Below are positions 42,160 through 52,600 of a stretch of DNA of 64,000 nt, in pieces. A program made the translations under genes and the position numbers. The DNA is taken from NCBI RefSeq assembly GCF_000165395.2, contig NC_010574.1, forward strand, positions 806,001-870,000, written 5' to 3'. The stretch comes from Babesia bovis T2Bo. Lineage: Eukaryota > Apicomplexa > Aconoidasida > Piroplasmida > Babesiidae. Under the pieces are notes generated by a model. That model ran no database searches. It was not told where the DNA came from and saw only the letters and a program-made list of their open reading frames with translations. Every line of letters starts with the position of its first letter. Within the stretch, counting starts at the first letter, position 1.

Positions 42160-43207
42160 ATGCCGAGACACGCCTGTTTGTTCGGTAAATATCTACGACT
42201 CCATGGTAGGTATCAGCCACATGATTGACATTTCCCAGGATTCGTACAACGCAAGGGGTTTAAGAAGAATCAAGTAATACATCCTATACCCGTAAAAGCA
42301 TACGGGCGAGTACCCTCGGCAGCATCGCAAACTGGTATGTTGTATACGTAGCTGTGACATATCGCTCCAGGACTATATCACGATGAGGATTTTAACTACT
42401 ATTCCAAAGTTGCCTTCTCGTTGAAGCGTACACGGGTTAAATTGAGACCCAATGTAGTCAAGAAGGACATTGAGTCAGAGCTGTTAAATAGCACACTGAC
42501 CAACGTCAGGGTAACCACTAGTGGTATGTTATCTTACGTGCTTTACCATGTGTCCAGCCATACATGCCATGACCTCAGCCGGCGGATTTGATAACTATAT
42601 ACTCAATACGCCACCCGAGCAGCTAAGGTCGCAACTAGGTGAACGTATGCGATCAGTAGCATACTTCTACAAGCAGTTTCCCGATATTCGCGCGATGCAG
42701 TTGCCGTGGAAGCTGTTTTATTCGGAACGCAGTAGGAATGACCCTGTATATACCATATATAAACACTTCATGGCGAAGGCACTTGCCGAGAAGAAGTTAG
42801 CAAATGAGCAGAAGAGATATTCACCATTCTACCTACCACCTAGTTCAGGTACTCTAATGACAGTATTAACTGATATCCGCAGGCTTAATGCCCGAGCGGC
42901 AGCACTTTAAAATGGATACCCCGGTGGGAGACATTAGTCCAGACGACAGCACTGCTATGCCTAACGATAGGAAGTTAGACCTCTGGTGGAAGCGCGAGAA
43001 TCGTGAAGCTGAGTTCAGAGATAAGCTAGGTATGTCCGGGGTATATATTTACATAAAGCAGGCACCGCCACGGGATTTGATGCGGCGCATGTTGATGTTA
43101 ACTTTTTACACGCATATCGCAAGGGCGGCGCACTCGGTGGTGGCGGACCTCACGGCAAGGCCGTAAGGCGCCGCAGCAAGACATTCCACTGGAATGGCAG
43201 CCCTTAG
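42160..43207 (+). CDS. MRPL28: Mitochondrial large-subunit ribosomal protein bL28m (6 exons)
   Basis: Exons 42160-42205, 42239-42334, 42371-42523, 42558-42848, 42883-43029 and 43062-43207 sum to 879 nt, giving 292 residues. The bL28 core is clear: GLYHDEDFNYYSKVAFSLKR, TRVKLRPNVVKKDIESELLN and NVRVTTSAIHAMTSAGGFDN, equivalent to bacterial 'G-x2-V-x-FG-x-NVSHS-x2-KTRR-x-W-x-PNLQ ... v-x-v-t-x-Ra-L-x-t-I-x-k-x-GG'. A mitochondria-type extension follows (YFYKQFPDIRAMQLPWKLFY). Removing the 34 nt intron 42849-42882 fuses on a further ~97 residues (KLDLWWKRENREAEFRDKLG, HAYRKGGALGGGGPHGKAVR). That extension could otherwise be mistaken for a separate gene beginning at 42912. Function: 39S mitoribosome; the C-terminal extension's role is unknown. 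Confidence 0.83.
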
Positions 43208-43309
43208 CCATGGAGCTACCACACCTGGAAGTGTACATTGGGAGCACATATCTACATGGTAGCACTAATAATATTATATAACCACTTGAATAATGTCTTA
43301 TGTTATCTA

Positions 43310-46300
43310 CTAGATAGATATCGAGGGGCGACCTGACGATATAACTGGCGTAGCACTCGATACGGTAGGGCTCAAGGAGCCTATAGATATCATACCAGAA
43401 CCACTGCCAGTGGAATTCAAGTCAATATCGAGGTCAACACTTGATAGCGGTACCTCCGAAACAGACAGCCTATCATTACGTTTCATACCAATACTGGCCA
43501 ATGTCACATTAACCAATGAATTGGTAAACGTACGCACAACCACAGGTGAATTATCCGGATACGTGACCGAGGAATCGTGATACTTGGGTGTAACACTCTC
43601 TACATGCTTCCGCTTGACTGATGGTCCCGTAGCACGTTTAACATGGACCAGTCCACCCACAGCATTGAAATCAATATTGCCCTGCAGTGATCGTACAATG
43701 CCCAGCGAGTTATCAATGGTACTGGTAATATGCTCAGCATCACTCATCACAGAGCGTGTACTGATAATTTTATCAGGTAGATCCACAGCACTGAAGAAAT
43801 GCTTCAACCTATCGCGAAGGTCAGGTTCTAGCTCCACTTTGGATATAATATCAACCATAGATTTCTTGAATACAGTGGTAACACTTTTCTGGCGGCCTTT
43901 CAACTCCTTTGCAACCTTTGAGGACTCCAGTAGAAAGTCCCAGTTACCAGGACTGTGTAGAGAATAACGCACTGCCATGTAGCAAAATAGGTCGACATCA
44001 AGTTTTTGGGGGTCTACCATGCCATCCAGTGCCTGAGTGAAGTTCGTACTGAAACGAGGTATCATGTACCGGGAATCGGATTCGTATAGACCAATCATTG
44101 TGGCCAGTAATATGTAAATGGAGATACAACGATCGAATTGCGAAACAAATCGGATGAATGTAGTACCCATGTCACTTAACAGTTCATGACTAGATACCAA
44201 CTGCAACGATAACAAGATGGATACACCGCTGCAGTAAAGATCCCTGGAGAGCACTTTCGTGAATAGGCCGCCCAGGCAATACAAAGCGTCAACGGGAGAT
44301 ATCGTGTATTGCTTATCTGTCATACCGTTGACAAACACGTCGGATACGGTAATGCCCTTTTTAGGCAATGAATTGAGTGGACCCCGGGAGCTACTCTTGT
44401 TGAGCTTTACAAGAAAAGCATGTATAACATCATACATAGCTGTGGCGATACCTCCAGGCAGTGGACCGGTATTAACAACCAGTGCAGATACCTGGATAAG
44501 TGTAGCCATGGAAGTGAAGGCGACTACATTGATGTAATCAGTACTGCTAGGTCCAACCAGAGAAGCAAGTGCAGTGAGCAAGGAGTTGCGAAGTGCGATG
44601 TATGCGTCATCCAGAGTCTTGTTACCGGAACGTAAGCTCTTGTAGAGAGCCGCTTCAAAAAGTACATAGCCGATGCCACACCATAAAAGACGATCTGAGC
44701 CTAAAGGGCATTCCAGTTGGCACCGGACCACACTAATCAGGCTCAGGGCACTCTCTAACTCCAATGGAAGATAGTGTAATAAAATCAATATACAGTGTAA
44801 AGTAGTCACGCACGACTCACTCAAACGGCAGCTGCGCTCCGATAGGAGATCATATAAACTAGATACGTGCGCCTTGGTTTCAGCAATAAAACCTAGATTA
44901 TACAATGACCGGACACCATACCGAATGGCATCCACAGCTGTGTCATCTTGTACTTTAAACACTATGTGTAATATCATATCCTTGATGGCACCAATGAAAA
45001 TACCTGGAACTGGGATACCGCAACTTTGGGCCATACCGGACGCCGATTCTATCATTTGCAGCACAATAGTTACATGCTGCACGCTGGCCTTGAACAACTT
45101 CAAAAGTGCTTCGCCGTGGTTTATCACACTGCCTACGGCATCCATACGGACGTCCTCTGGGCCGTTGTCCAAGGATAATACGTGTTCTAGGCTTGATCGT
45201 GCTATGTTCAGTAGCATTTCCTGGATACCCTCATCCAGAGTAACGGAATTCACACTAACATCACCCGCAGCGCATATATAGTCCAGGACATTTGACACCC
45301 TAGAGAATACAGTGTTGTGATTCCATAGAGATACAACTAAGTTAGACCCAAAAGCGTTGCGATTTGGTATGGATTTGGTATACGATATTAGCTGGGCCAT
45401 GCATTTGGAAAATATACCTGGGTCTTTACTCTCAGGGTCGTTTATCTTGATTGCCTTCTCGGTACCTTGAACTTTTGTAAAGAGTATGTTGCGGTACCTG
45501 GAACGCAAGGACCCAGCTGAGACACGGAGTGGTATGCAAAAATTGTGTATAGGTAGAGCTGGTATGTAGAGTGACGCCACAAGGACTGCTAGAGGTGCAC
45601 AAGGACCTCGAGAAAGTGTATTAAGCAGTGCCTGCAGCTGGCTGTCGTGCTTATGACCAGATACCACACTCTGCCCGTGGCCACAGTGGATATCACCAAG
45701 AAGCAGCAGCTCGATATACTCGCATACCTGGTAACAACCGTCGCGCATCGATATGTTATGGACACCAATAAGGATACCCAACTGCTCCTCGGATATGTTA
45801 TGACCAGCCAAAAGCAAATATTGCAGCAGCATCAATCGAGTATCAGGGTCACACCGAGGTAGCTGTGAATAGACAAAAGAGATGTAAGGCTCTCTAGCGA
45901 AAATACGCGGACAGAGTAATAGGTGACTGCATAATCCAAAAGCTGACGCTATACGAATGTCAACCAGTACATCCCATTGCTTGGAAGTTATGTGGACGCC
46001 ATATATCGCCTGTATAAAACTGGATACAAGTATCTGGGCCCGCTGGGCCAGGACTAACTTCTTGTATATCTCTAAGCTTGACTTGCTGGGAACAACTGAA
46101 GGATTGCAAGAACCATACTTGCGCTCATGGGAACGTTGGTCCATTTCTATCTCAACTTGTAACTGGCGTTTAAGCACGCGTTCATTGGTACATAGAGTGT
46201 TCAATTTCACGAGTAGGCCATTAACCAGTTCCATAGCGGCAATGTGGGCATACTGACGGATAACACGGAAACCAATTAAACTAAGTGCTAATATCCATTG

Positions 46301-47161
46301 ACATAGATAGATTAAATCACCTATCACGGATTCATCTGAGTCTAGTACCAGCTGATAGAAAAACTCCTTAAATCGTACATAAGCAGCGTTATTACGCCCG
46401 AATCCTATGGTCCAACCACCATGAACCTCAAGTGACATTGCCAGATGCCTTACACGGCTAAGGCATAATGATTGGAATTTGTTTGGAATTCCATTACTCG
46501 ATGTAGAGTTAGGTAGTCCAACGAGTGTGTTAAGATCATAATATGGGACATCCTTGTCCAAGCAACAATGTTGGAGCTCAGCAAAAGTGGCATTGCGAGG
46601 CAAGTCCGCTAGCATCAACCTAAATGTATCCCAATTGAAATCAGTAAGCATATCCAGGATGTTAGTGGTATCAGTTCTAGATGATTCACCGGGCACCTGG
46701 TTTGTATCGGGATCTGAGTACAGGTCTAACGGACTCCGAGATTCGGCATTGCCTTCCTCGGGAAGGGGTAACCTACTGGACGAAATAGAAGGCTCCGTTC
46801 CATTCTTTGATAAAAGTGACTCCGGCGATATTGATGAATGCTTAAAACCAGCACACTCGCAAATGAAACTCAAAATGTCAGCAATGCCTGTATAACGCTG
46901 AGCCGAGCTTATTGTTAACCAAATCCTCTGTAGACATGTTGAGAGTTTAGCATGACGATGCATAATCACAATTTCAAACAACCGTGAGGTTATGTGACTT
47001 GATGAATGATCTTCCTTGACCCTGCGTTCAACAAACGGGCGCGGCTTGACCTTCCGCGATACCGGAACGTCACTATAATCCTCATCATTAGAATCGTCAG
47101 AATCCGATGGTGATGAAACTATATCGCAGTCGCCTTTTAGCGACTGCACATTTGACTTCAT
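43310..47161 (-). CDS. SCC3: Cohesin subunit SCC3/STAG-like
   Basis: This is a 1283-residue single-exon protein with an acidic, disordered start (SPSDSDDSNDEDYSDVP) and then a long HEAT-repeat body. The region RLFEIVIMHRHAKLSTCLQR ... ILSFICECAGF matches STAG's 'LF-x-V-x2-(G)-x2-A-x2-V ... DLINF-(F/L)-I-x-C-(S/A)-G'. Later IGFRVIRQYAHIAAMELVNG plus a charged coil (RQLQVEIEMDQRS) matches 'vR-x-FRHT-x-T-x-AAM-x-L-x-T-x-LV ... R-Q-x-E-x-E'. The segment VSSFIQAIYGVHITSKQWDV ... IRIASAFGLCSHLLLCPRIF matches 'IF-x-G-x-FVHRYRD-x2-x-EIR-x-I-C-I-x-E-(I/L)-G'. STAG/SCC3 binds SCC1 and loads and retains cohesin on chromatin. Divergence is strong, so the call rests on order of motifs rather than overall identity. 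Confidence 0.75.
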   Translation of the reverse strand: MKSNVQSLKGDCDIVSSPSDSDDSNDEDYSDVPVSRKVKPRPFVERRVKEDHSSSHITSRLFEIVIMHRHAKLSTCLQRIWLTISSAQRYTGIADILSFICECAGFKHSSISPESLLSKNGTEPSISSSRLPLPEEGNAESRSPLDLYSDPDTNQVPGESSRTDTTNILDMLTDFNWDTFRLMLADLPRNATFAELQHCCLDKDVPYYDLNTLVGLPNSTSSNGIPNKFQSLCLSRVRHLAMSLEVHGGWTIGFGRNNAAYVRFKEFFYQLVLDSDESVIGDLIYLCQWILALSLIGFRVIRQYAHIAAMELVNGLLVKLNTLCTNERVLKRQLQVEIEMDQRSHERKYGSCNPSVVPSKSSLEIYKKLVLAQRAQILVSSFIQAIYGVHITSKQWDVLVDIRIASAFGLCSHLLLCPRIFAREPYISFVYSQLPRCDPDTRLMLLQYLLLAGHNISEEQLGILIGVHNISMRDGCYQVCEYIELLLLGDIHCGHGQSVVSGHKHDSQLQALLNTLSRGPCAPLAVLVASLYIPALPIHNFCIPLRVSAGSLRSRYRNILFTKVQGTEKAIKINDPESKDPGIFSKCMAQLISYTKSIPNRNAFGSNLVVSLWNHNTVFSRVSNVLDYICAAGDVSVNSVTLDEGIQEMLLNIARSSLEHVLSLDNGPEDVRMDAVGSVINHGEALLKLFKASVQHVTIVLQMIESASGMAQSCGIPVPGIFIGAIKDMILHIVFKVQDDTAVDAIRYGVRSLYNLGFIAETKAHVSSLYDLLSERSCRLSESCVTTLHCILILLHYLPLELESALSLISVVRCQLECPLGSDRLLWCGIGYVLFEAALYKSLRSGNKTLDDAYIALRNSLLTALASLVGPSSTDYINVVAFTSMATLIQVSALVVNTGPLPGGIATAMYDVIHAFLVKLNKSSSRGPLNSLPKKGITVSDVFVNGMTDKQYTISPVDALYCLGGLFTKVLSRDLYCSGVSILLSLQLVSSHELLSDMGTTFIRFVSQFDRCISIYILLATMIGLYESDSRYMIPRFSTNFTQALDGMVDPQKLDVDLFCYMAVRYSLHSPGNWDFLLESSKVAKELKGRQKSVTTVFKKSMVDIISKVELEPDLRDRLKHFFSAVDLPDKIISTRSVMSDAEHITSTIDNSLGIVRSLQGNIDFNAVGGLVHVKRATGPSVKRKHVESVTPKYHDSSVTYPDNSPVVVRTFTNSLVNVTLASIGMKRNDRLSVSEVPLSSVDLDIDLNSTGSGSGMISIGSLSPTVSSATPVISSGRPSISI

Positions 47162-47527
47162 GATATACTTTATTCAGGTGGTGTAGTAACTGCGTTAAGG
47201 TGTCTAAAGCCGTGATTAACAGAGTGGCGAGATTCTCACACCGCGTTCACGGAATCTTACCACCCATTGCACTCCAGGAGTCGCATCGATATGTGTAATT
47301 TTTCTGCGCTGAAGAATTTTAATACTCCCAGATGCAACGTCAACAGCAGCCGACTACCACCCCATGGTGTCTTGGTGTGTACCGAAACAGTGTACATTCT
47401 ACAGCCTTTTAAACGATAAAATAGCATAAATACCCTACACACCCGTGTTTAGTGATTAGGTGTACCAGATAGTCCATGATATTACCGTATAACGTGGTTG
47501 CGCTCGCGTTACTGTCTCTAAGCCATA
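47162..47527. other. Divergent intergenic region between SCC3 and gamma-adaptin
   Basis: These 366 bases hold both promoters. They contain no supported gene; a 61-codon minus-strand frame at 47257-47442 is at chance level. Confidence 0.55.
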
Positions 47528-49675
47528 ATGGCAGGATCGGTGAAGGACATGATCCGTGCCATACGGAGCTGCAGAACGCCAGCAGAAGAAAAGGCGGTGA
47601 TAGCGCGTGAGTCGGCAGTCATACGGAATGCTATAAATGGCAACTCCTCCTCAGAAAGACGTAAGAACATTGCCAAGTTGCTGCTGATACACCTAATGGG
47701 ACATAGTACACATTTCGGCCGCATGGAATGTGTGAACCTAGTGGCTTCAGGTAAGTTCCCGGATAAACGGATGGCCTACCTGGCACTAAGTCTAATACTC
47801 ACCGAGGACTCGGAGTTCTTAACACTGGCAATCAATTCCATCAAGATGGACCTAAACGGCGGTAACGTCTATGCCGCCGAGGCGGCATTGAACCTAATGT
47901 CAAATCTAGGTAACCAGGAAATGTTTAGGGAGTTATACTACGACCTCGACCGTTTAGTGCGTTCCCCTGAAGTTAATATCCGCAAAAGAGCTATCATCTG
48001 CATAGCTAGGATGCTGCGTAAATTAGGCCAGGCTAATCTCGTACCGGGTCCCGAGGCCATGGAGTTAGCGACGAACTACTTCCACATGATCCCAGTTTTG
48101 CTGGGTGACCATAACCATGGTGTTATTATGGCAGGTTTAAACCTGCTTGAGGTGATAATTGAGTATTACCCCAAGTGCTGCACTTTCAGTTCAATCTATG
48201 ACCTGCTTCTAAAGACGCTGCACACTATCTGCAATGAACCCAGTGGCGGGATTGGTGTGATGTTTGGTGGCGGCCGTGATTACGAAATAAACGGGGTCAC
48301 CGACCCCTTCCTTAAGGTCAAGTTGCTATCGCTTGTACGGATAGTTTACCAGCGTTGCCGGGACGAACTACCCGGTAACCAGCAGCTGTATGACGCAATA
48401 TCACAGGTTATTAAGGGAGCTACCCTCGCCAATAACGCGTCGCACTCCTTGCTCTACGAGTGCGTGCGCACCATATACAGCGAAATGGACGACCCGAAGT
48501 TCAACCAACTGGGTAAGGATGTCGTCCAGAAGTTTATAACCACTAACGATAACAATATCAAGTACATCGCACTGGGTGTCCTGAACAACCTGCGGGATGT
48601 CACTTTAGTGGTTGGCGACAATAACTGGAACATCGTGGTGCAGTCGCTGCGCCAACCTGATATATCAATACGACGCCGTGCACTGGAGGTAACCCTAAAG
48701 CTGATGTCACGCGACACCGTCAAGCCATTGATGCAGCATTTGTACGACTTCCTACTCGCGGCAAATGACGAGCTTAAACGTGAGAGTGTAACGAAAATAG
48801 AAGCTGCACTAAGGATACATTCAATTAATGAATTCTACCGTTTGGAAACAATGGTCAAGATATTCTCCATCGCTGGTAACTGTGTGTCCGAGACTATTTT
48901 GCACTCCTTTATCGCATCAGTTTCCGCAAGTAGCCATGATACCAAAGTGAAGGTCACAACCAAGCTGTTTTATATAGTACCGAACAACCTAGGCCAGGAT
49001 GCACTGGTACGCGCTGCGCTATGGTGTCTCGGAGAATACGGCCACCTGCTACCTCCATTGAGCCACATTGATGTCAGCCCAACTAGTGTTGTGACCTCCA
49101 GTACAGCCCCCAAAAGCGAGGCTTCGCCCTTGGATGACCTTCTAGGCGGATTGGATGAATCCGTACCAACTAACGACGCATCGGGACCACCCAATACTAA
49201 TACTGCATCGCAGGTGGTCCACGCCCTGGAGCCTATAGCGCGCCATATAGTAACGTGTTCCAGTAAATCAGGTGGCGACTGCATTAACGGGGAGTATTTG
49301 CTAACTTGCCTGGGCAAGTTGGCATGCCATGTACCGGGGGAGATTGCATTCATAATGCGTATAGTCAAGCAGTTCCGCCGGCATGTAAATGCGGAGTTGC
49401 AGCAACGTGCTGGAGAGCTGGAGGCCTTGCATGAACAGAACATGCTGGGAGTGGTAGTTACAGGCGACTTGCAGCTTATAACCCCGAGTATCCCAGCAAG
49501 TGCACCAACGGATAAACCAGTTACTATCGAAGATGACCTTTTAGGCCTAACGGATACACCAGTAAACAAGCCATCAGCACAGAAAATAGATACACTAGAC
49601 TTCATGTCGTTTGAATACAAGGATAGCACAAAAATTAAGAATAACGATGAGTTCGGAGACTTGCTGCCCTTCTAG
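47528..49675 (+). CDS. AP1G: AP-1 adaptor gamma subunit lacking the ear domain
   Basis: This is a 715-residue single-exon adaptin trunk. It contains MIRAIRSCRTPAEEKAVIAR, ESAVIRNAING, NIAKLLLIHLMGHSTHFGRM, ECVNLVASGKFPDKRMAYLA, LLGDHNHGVIMAGLNLLEVI, NGVTDPFLKVKLLSLVRIVY, YIALGVLNNL, QPDISIRRRALEVTLKLMSR and ALWCLGEYGHLL, all in gamma-adaptin order. The hinge has short acidic 'DDLLG' boxes (LDDLLGGLDES, EDDLLGLTD) suited to clathrin binding. The protein stops after DSTKIKNNDEFGDLLPF, where family members have a further ~120-residue immunoglobulin-like gamma ear. The next gene's stop lies one base beyond this stop, so no ear exon is hidden downstream. AP-1 sorts cargo at the TGN/endosomes, in apicomplexans including traffic to secretory organelles. 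Confidence 0.88.
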   Translation: MAGSVKDMIRAIRSCRTPAEEKAVIARESAVIRNAINGNSSSERRKNIAKLLLIHLMGHSTHFGRMECVNLVASGKFPDKRMAYLALSLILTEDSEFLTLAINSIKMDLNGGNVYAAEAALNLMSNLGNQEMFRELYYDLDRLVRSPEVNIRKRAIICIARMLRKLGQANLVPGPEAMELATNYFHMIPVLLGDHNHGVIMAGLNLLEVIIEYYPKCCTFSSIYDLLLKTLHTICNEPSGGIGVMFGGGRDYEINGVTDPFLKVKLLSLVRIVYQRCRDELPGNQQLYDAISQVIKGATLANNASHSLLYECVRTIYSEMDDPKFNQLGKDVVQKFITTNDNNIKYIALGVLNNLRDVTLVVGDNNWNIVVQSLRQPDISIRRRALEVTLKLMSRDTVKPLMQHLYDFLLAANDELKRESVTKIEAALRIHSINEFYRLETMVKIFSIAGNCVSETILHSFIASVSASSHDTKVKVTTKLFYIVPNNLGQDALVRAALWCLGEYGHLLPPLSHIDVSPTSVVTSSTAPKSEASPLDDLLGGLDESVPTNDASGPPNTNTASQVVHALEPIARHIVTCSSKSGGDCINGEYLLTCLGKLACHVPGEIAFIMRIVKQFRRHVNAELQQRAGELEALHEQNMLGVVVTGDLQLITPSIPASAPTDKPVTIEDDLLGLTDTPVNKPSAQKIDTLDFMSFEYKDSTKIKNNDEFGDLLPF

Positions 49676-49676
49676 G

Positions 49677-52600
49677 TTACATCAGCAGAGCCGGGTACAC
49701 GAAAGCTATGAAAAATAGCCATAGCAGCATTAACAGGCAAACTGCCGCATTGACCTATATAATATATAATCTCACTGTATAGAACTTACATAGACAGTTA
49801 GGAACCCGAAATCAAGTCCCAGTGAAGTGTGAGCAAACCAATCCTGCCACTGACGTCCGGCACGTGGAGTTGGAAGAAATGGCTTGCAGTTTGGCGAGTT
49901 GCGACCCAAACCAACCTATTAAATGTTATGGACATACATATAACATACCGGGCTGCATGTAGATTCAGATTGCGTCAATACTTGGACGTTAACCTTTAGC
50001 GTGCCAACTGGCTTGGCGCTAGCAGAGTTCACTAAAGGCAAATCAGCAGAAAGGTCAACTCGAGTTGCAGTAGACGATACCACAGCAACATACTGGCGTA
50101 ACTCCAATGTAGCCTCGCCAATGAATACTGGAGGGCCAACCTTCCAAAAGTCATACACGGATAACTGAAGCTGACATGCACCAACAGGCGAATGGATCTC
50201 CGGATATACCATACGCCAGTTAAACTGAGCTGAACCTGAATCACAATTGTAATGCGTATCAGTACGCTGCGATAATGGTGCGTCACCACGGTAACCCTGA
50301 CAGTCAAGCGTGGAAACCACGTAAAGATCAAGCTGGTCCTTAGTACGCGCATCAACTGAGGTAGTAGGCAAGTGAACTCCCCGAGTTGACCAAACGACTA
50401 CACGCAATTCTATCAAGGATTGGACGGGTTTGGTAAAATTAAATGGACGCAATGTAGAAAATAACTCTACAGGACCCAATTGAACTATTACATCAAGGGA
50501 GCCGTGGACATTGTTGTCACTGTCCCTAAGGACCACGCGTTCTATAGGTACACAATCCTTCCGAACCATACGTTGCCATGACGAACTGTGCCAGCGATTC
50601 TCAAGGTCTAGCTGTGCTGAAGCACGCACACGATCGACAAGGGTGCCGTCAAGGCGCTCAAACGAACTGACTACACGAAGGTTGATCAATGCATCCTCGG
50701 GTAAAAATAAATCCTGCTCCCAAGTTCGCTGGATTAAACGCATTATGGACCCGCCATCAGTACTTAGGGCCTCACGAGATTCAGAACCGCCAATCTCCAC
50801 AGCAAGGAATAGTGAACTGTTAACCTCAGCCACCAAGTTGTTAGCAGATACAACACAAAACCGAAGCTTGTGTAGATTTTTGGATAAACCCTTGCGCAGC
50901 GCTTTCTGCATACGCGATGATTTAGTAGCAACACGCTCAAAGGACTCCGGATACGACCGATGTACCAAGTTGTCCCTGGAATGACGAATAGTCAAAAAAT
51001 ACTTCATTACCGAATTAGCAGAAACTGGATTGCCATGGCACCTGAAACCCACAGCGGATCTAGGAGATATGTCATCTATCATAAATGGTATATCATGTAA
51101 CACGCCATCCAGAGCCTCGCTACAAGATAGGTCCATAGAATCAGCAGAAGCCTCAGAAGCACGACCATCACACGCAACAACAAACCTGGGAGGCACATAC
51201 ATGCCAACACGCTCAAAATCCATTGAACGCATTAATCGCTTATAATGGCGGCTGCGTTCATAGTCGTTTAACTTAGAGGCGGCACCTTCGAAATTCCTGG
51301 GAACAGTGTAGTCATCCTCGATACCATCCAGAGATAGCATGTCGCTGCCTTTAAGTGACAGAGACTGTAGTAAGTGTACTAATTTACGAGGATTCAAGGA
51401 ATAGCGTAAATCATGCGATCTTGATGTGACCTCGGAATAACCTTGGTAACAACGGAAACTGCGATAACCAAGTAAAGGACCTAGTTCACCCTTGGACATA
51501 GCATAGAAATATATTTCAACATGAGGGTCGAATAACGGGTCCAGTGGTATGTGGAATGAGCATTGCTGGACGGTAAACATATCTATGTTCAATAATCCGC
51601 CACGCTCCCAACGGGCACTGCCCACTGGATGGTGACGTGAATATACCTGTTCACTCCTTAGATTAGCACCATACGATTGAGATGATATCTTGAAAAATAC
51701 TGAATCCAAGGGGTAATTGCGTGGAACAAGTAGCTGTCTTAGGCCTATAAGTCCCAAGGCAATGTTGCAACGGGTAACCGTAGGAGATACCTGGTACTTA
51801 CCTACCCTGGCAGCCTCAGATTGTAAAACCAACTCCGTATATATCAGCAATTGACTGCCACCAGAGAGAGTAAGCCAACATGGTGAAGGCACACTTGAAG
51901 TATCAATCTTGCTTGATTTAACCAAACGGTTATACATAGTCACCGCAGATTCCATACGTAACAGACGACGACCTCGACCGAGGTAGCATAGTGATACTGT
52001 AATAGGCAATGGTGGAACCATTCTATTGGACGTCAAAGTAGGCGCAGATACCGATATTGTACAACACTCACCAAATACAGGGAAACAAGTCAAGTTGCGC
52101 TGAACCTGAGTACGAGCAACAGCACCGTCACAAGATAGCATCACCGCAACACCGCTGTGTGGAGCGGTGTTTAAACGAGCACAGTAAACGTAACAGCGAA
52201 GCTCGTAATCCTGCTTAAGCATGGAAACCATCTGAGGACGTGATGTAGACCTTATGTCGTTACCAACGGAACGACATAAATCCAGATGGAAGCTATGGGT
52301 ATGTAATGTCAACAATACGTTGACGGTAGCACCAGGATCACACATGTCTCCAAGAGTAGGTGTAGTAACACCATCAGTAGTGCTAATGCTACTACCACGA
52401 CTTGCAACGCGATCACGTGGCTTGGTACCAGAAACGTCCAAGGACATATCTTTGTCAGTACTCAAAACTGCTAAACCACTGGCTGCAGATCCTAAAATAC
52501 CAGTAGGGTCCATTGAAACAACACTTTGTAGCATGTTGCCGGGATCCATGGATGCCACGGTATCTAATATCTCCAAAGGGTCGAAATTGCTATTTTCAGT

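Noticed and set aside
42912..43207. Separate small gene starting 1 nt after the apparent bL28m stop
   Set aside because: A standard 34-nt intron at 42849-42882 fuses it in frame to bL28m, and total exon length is a multiple of three.
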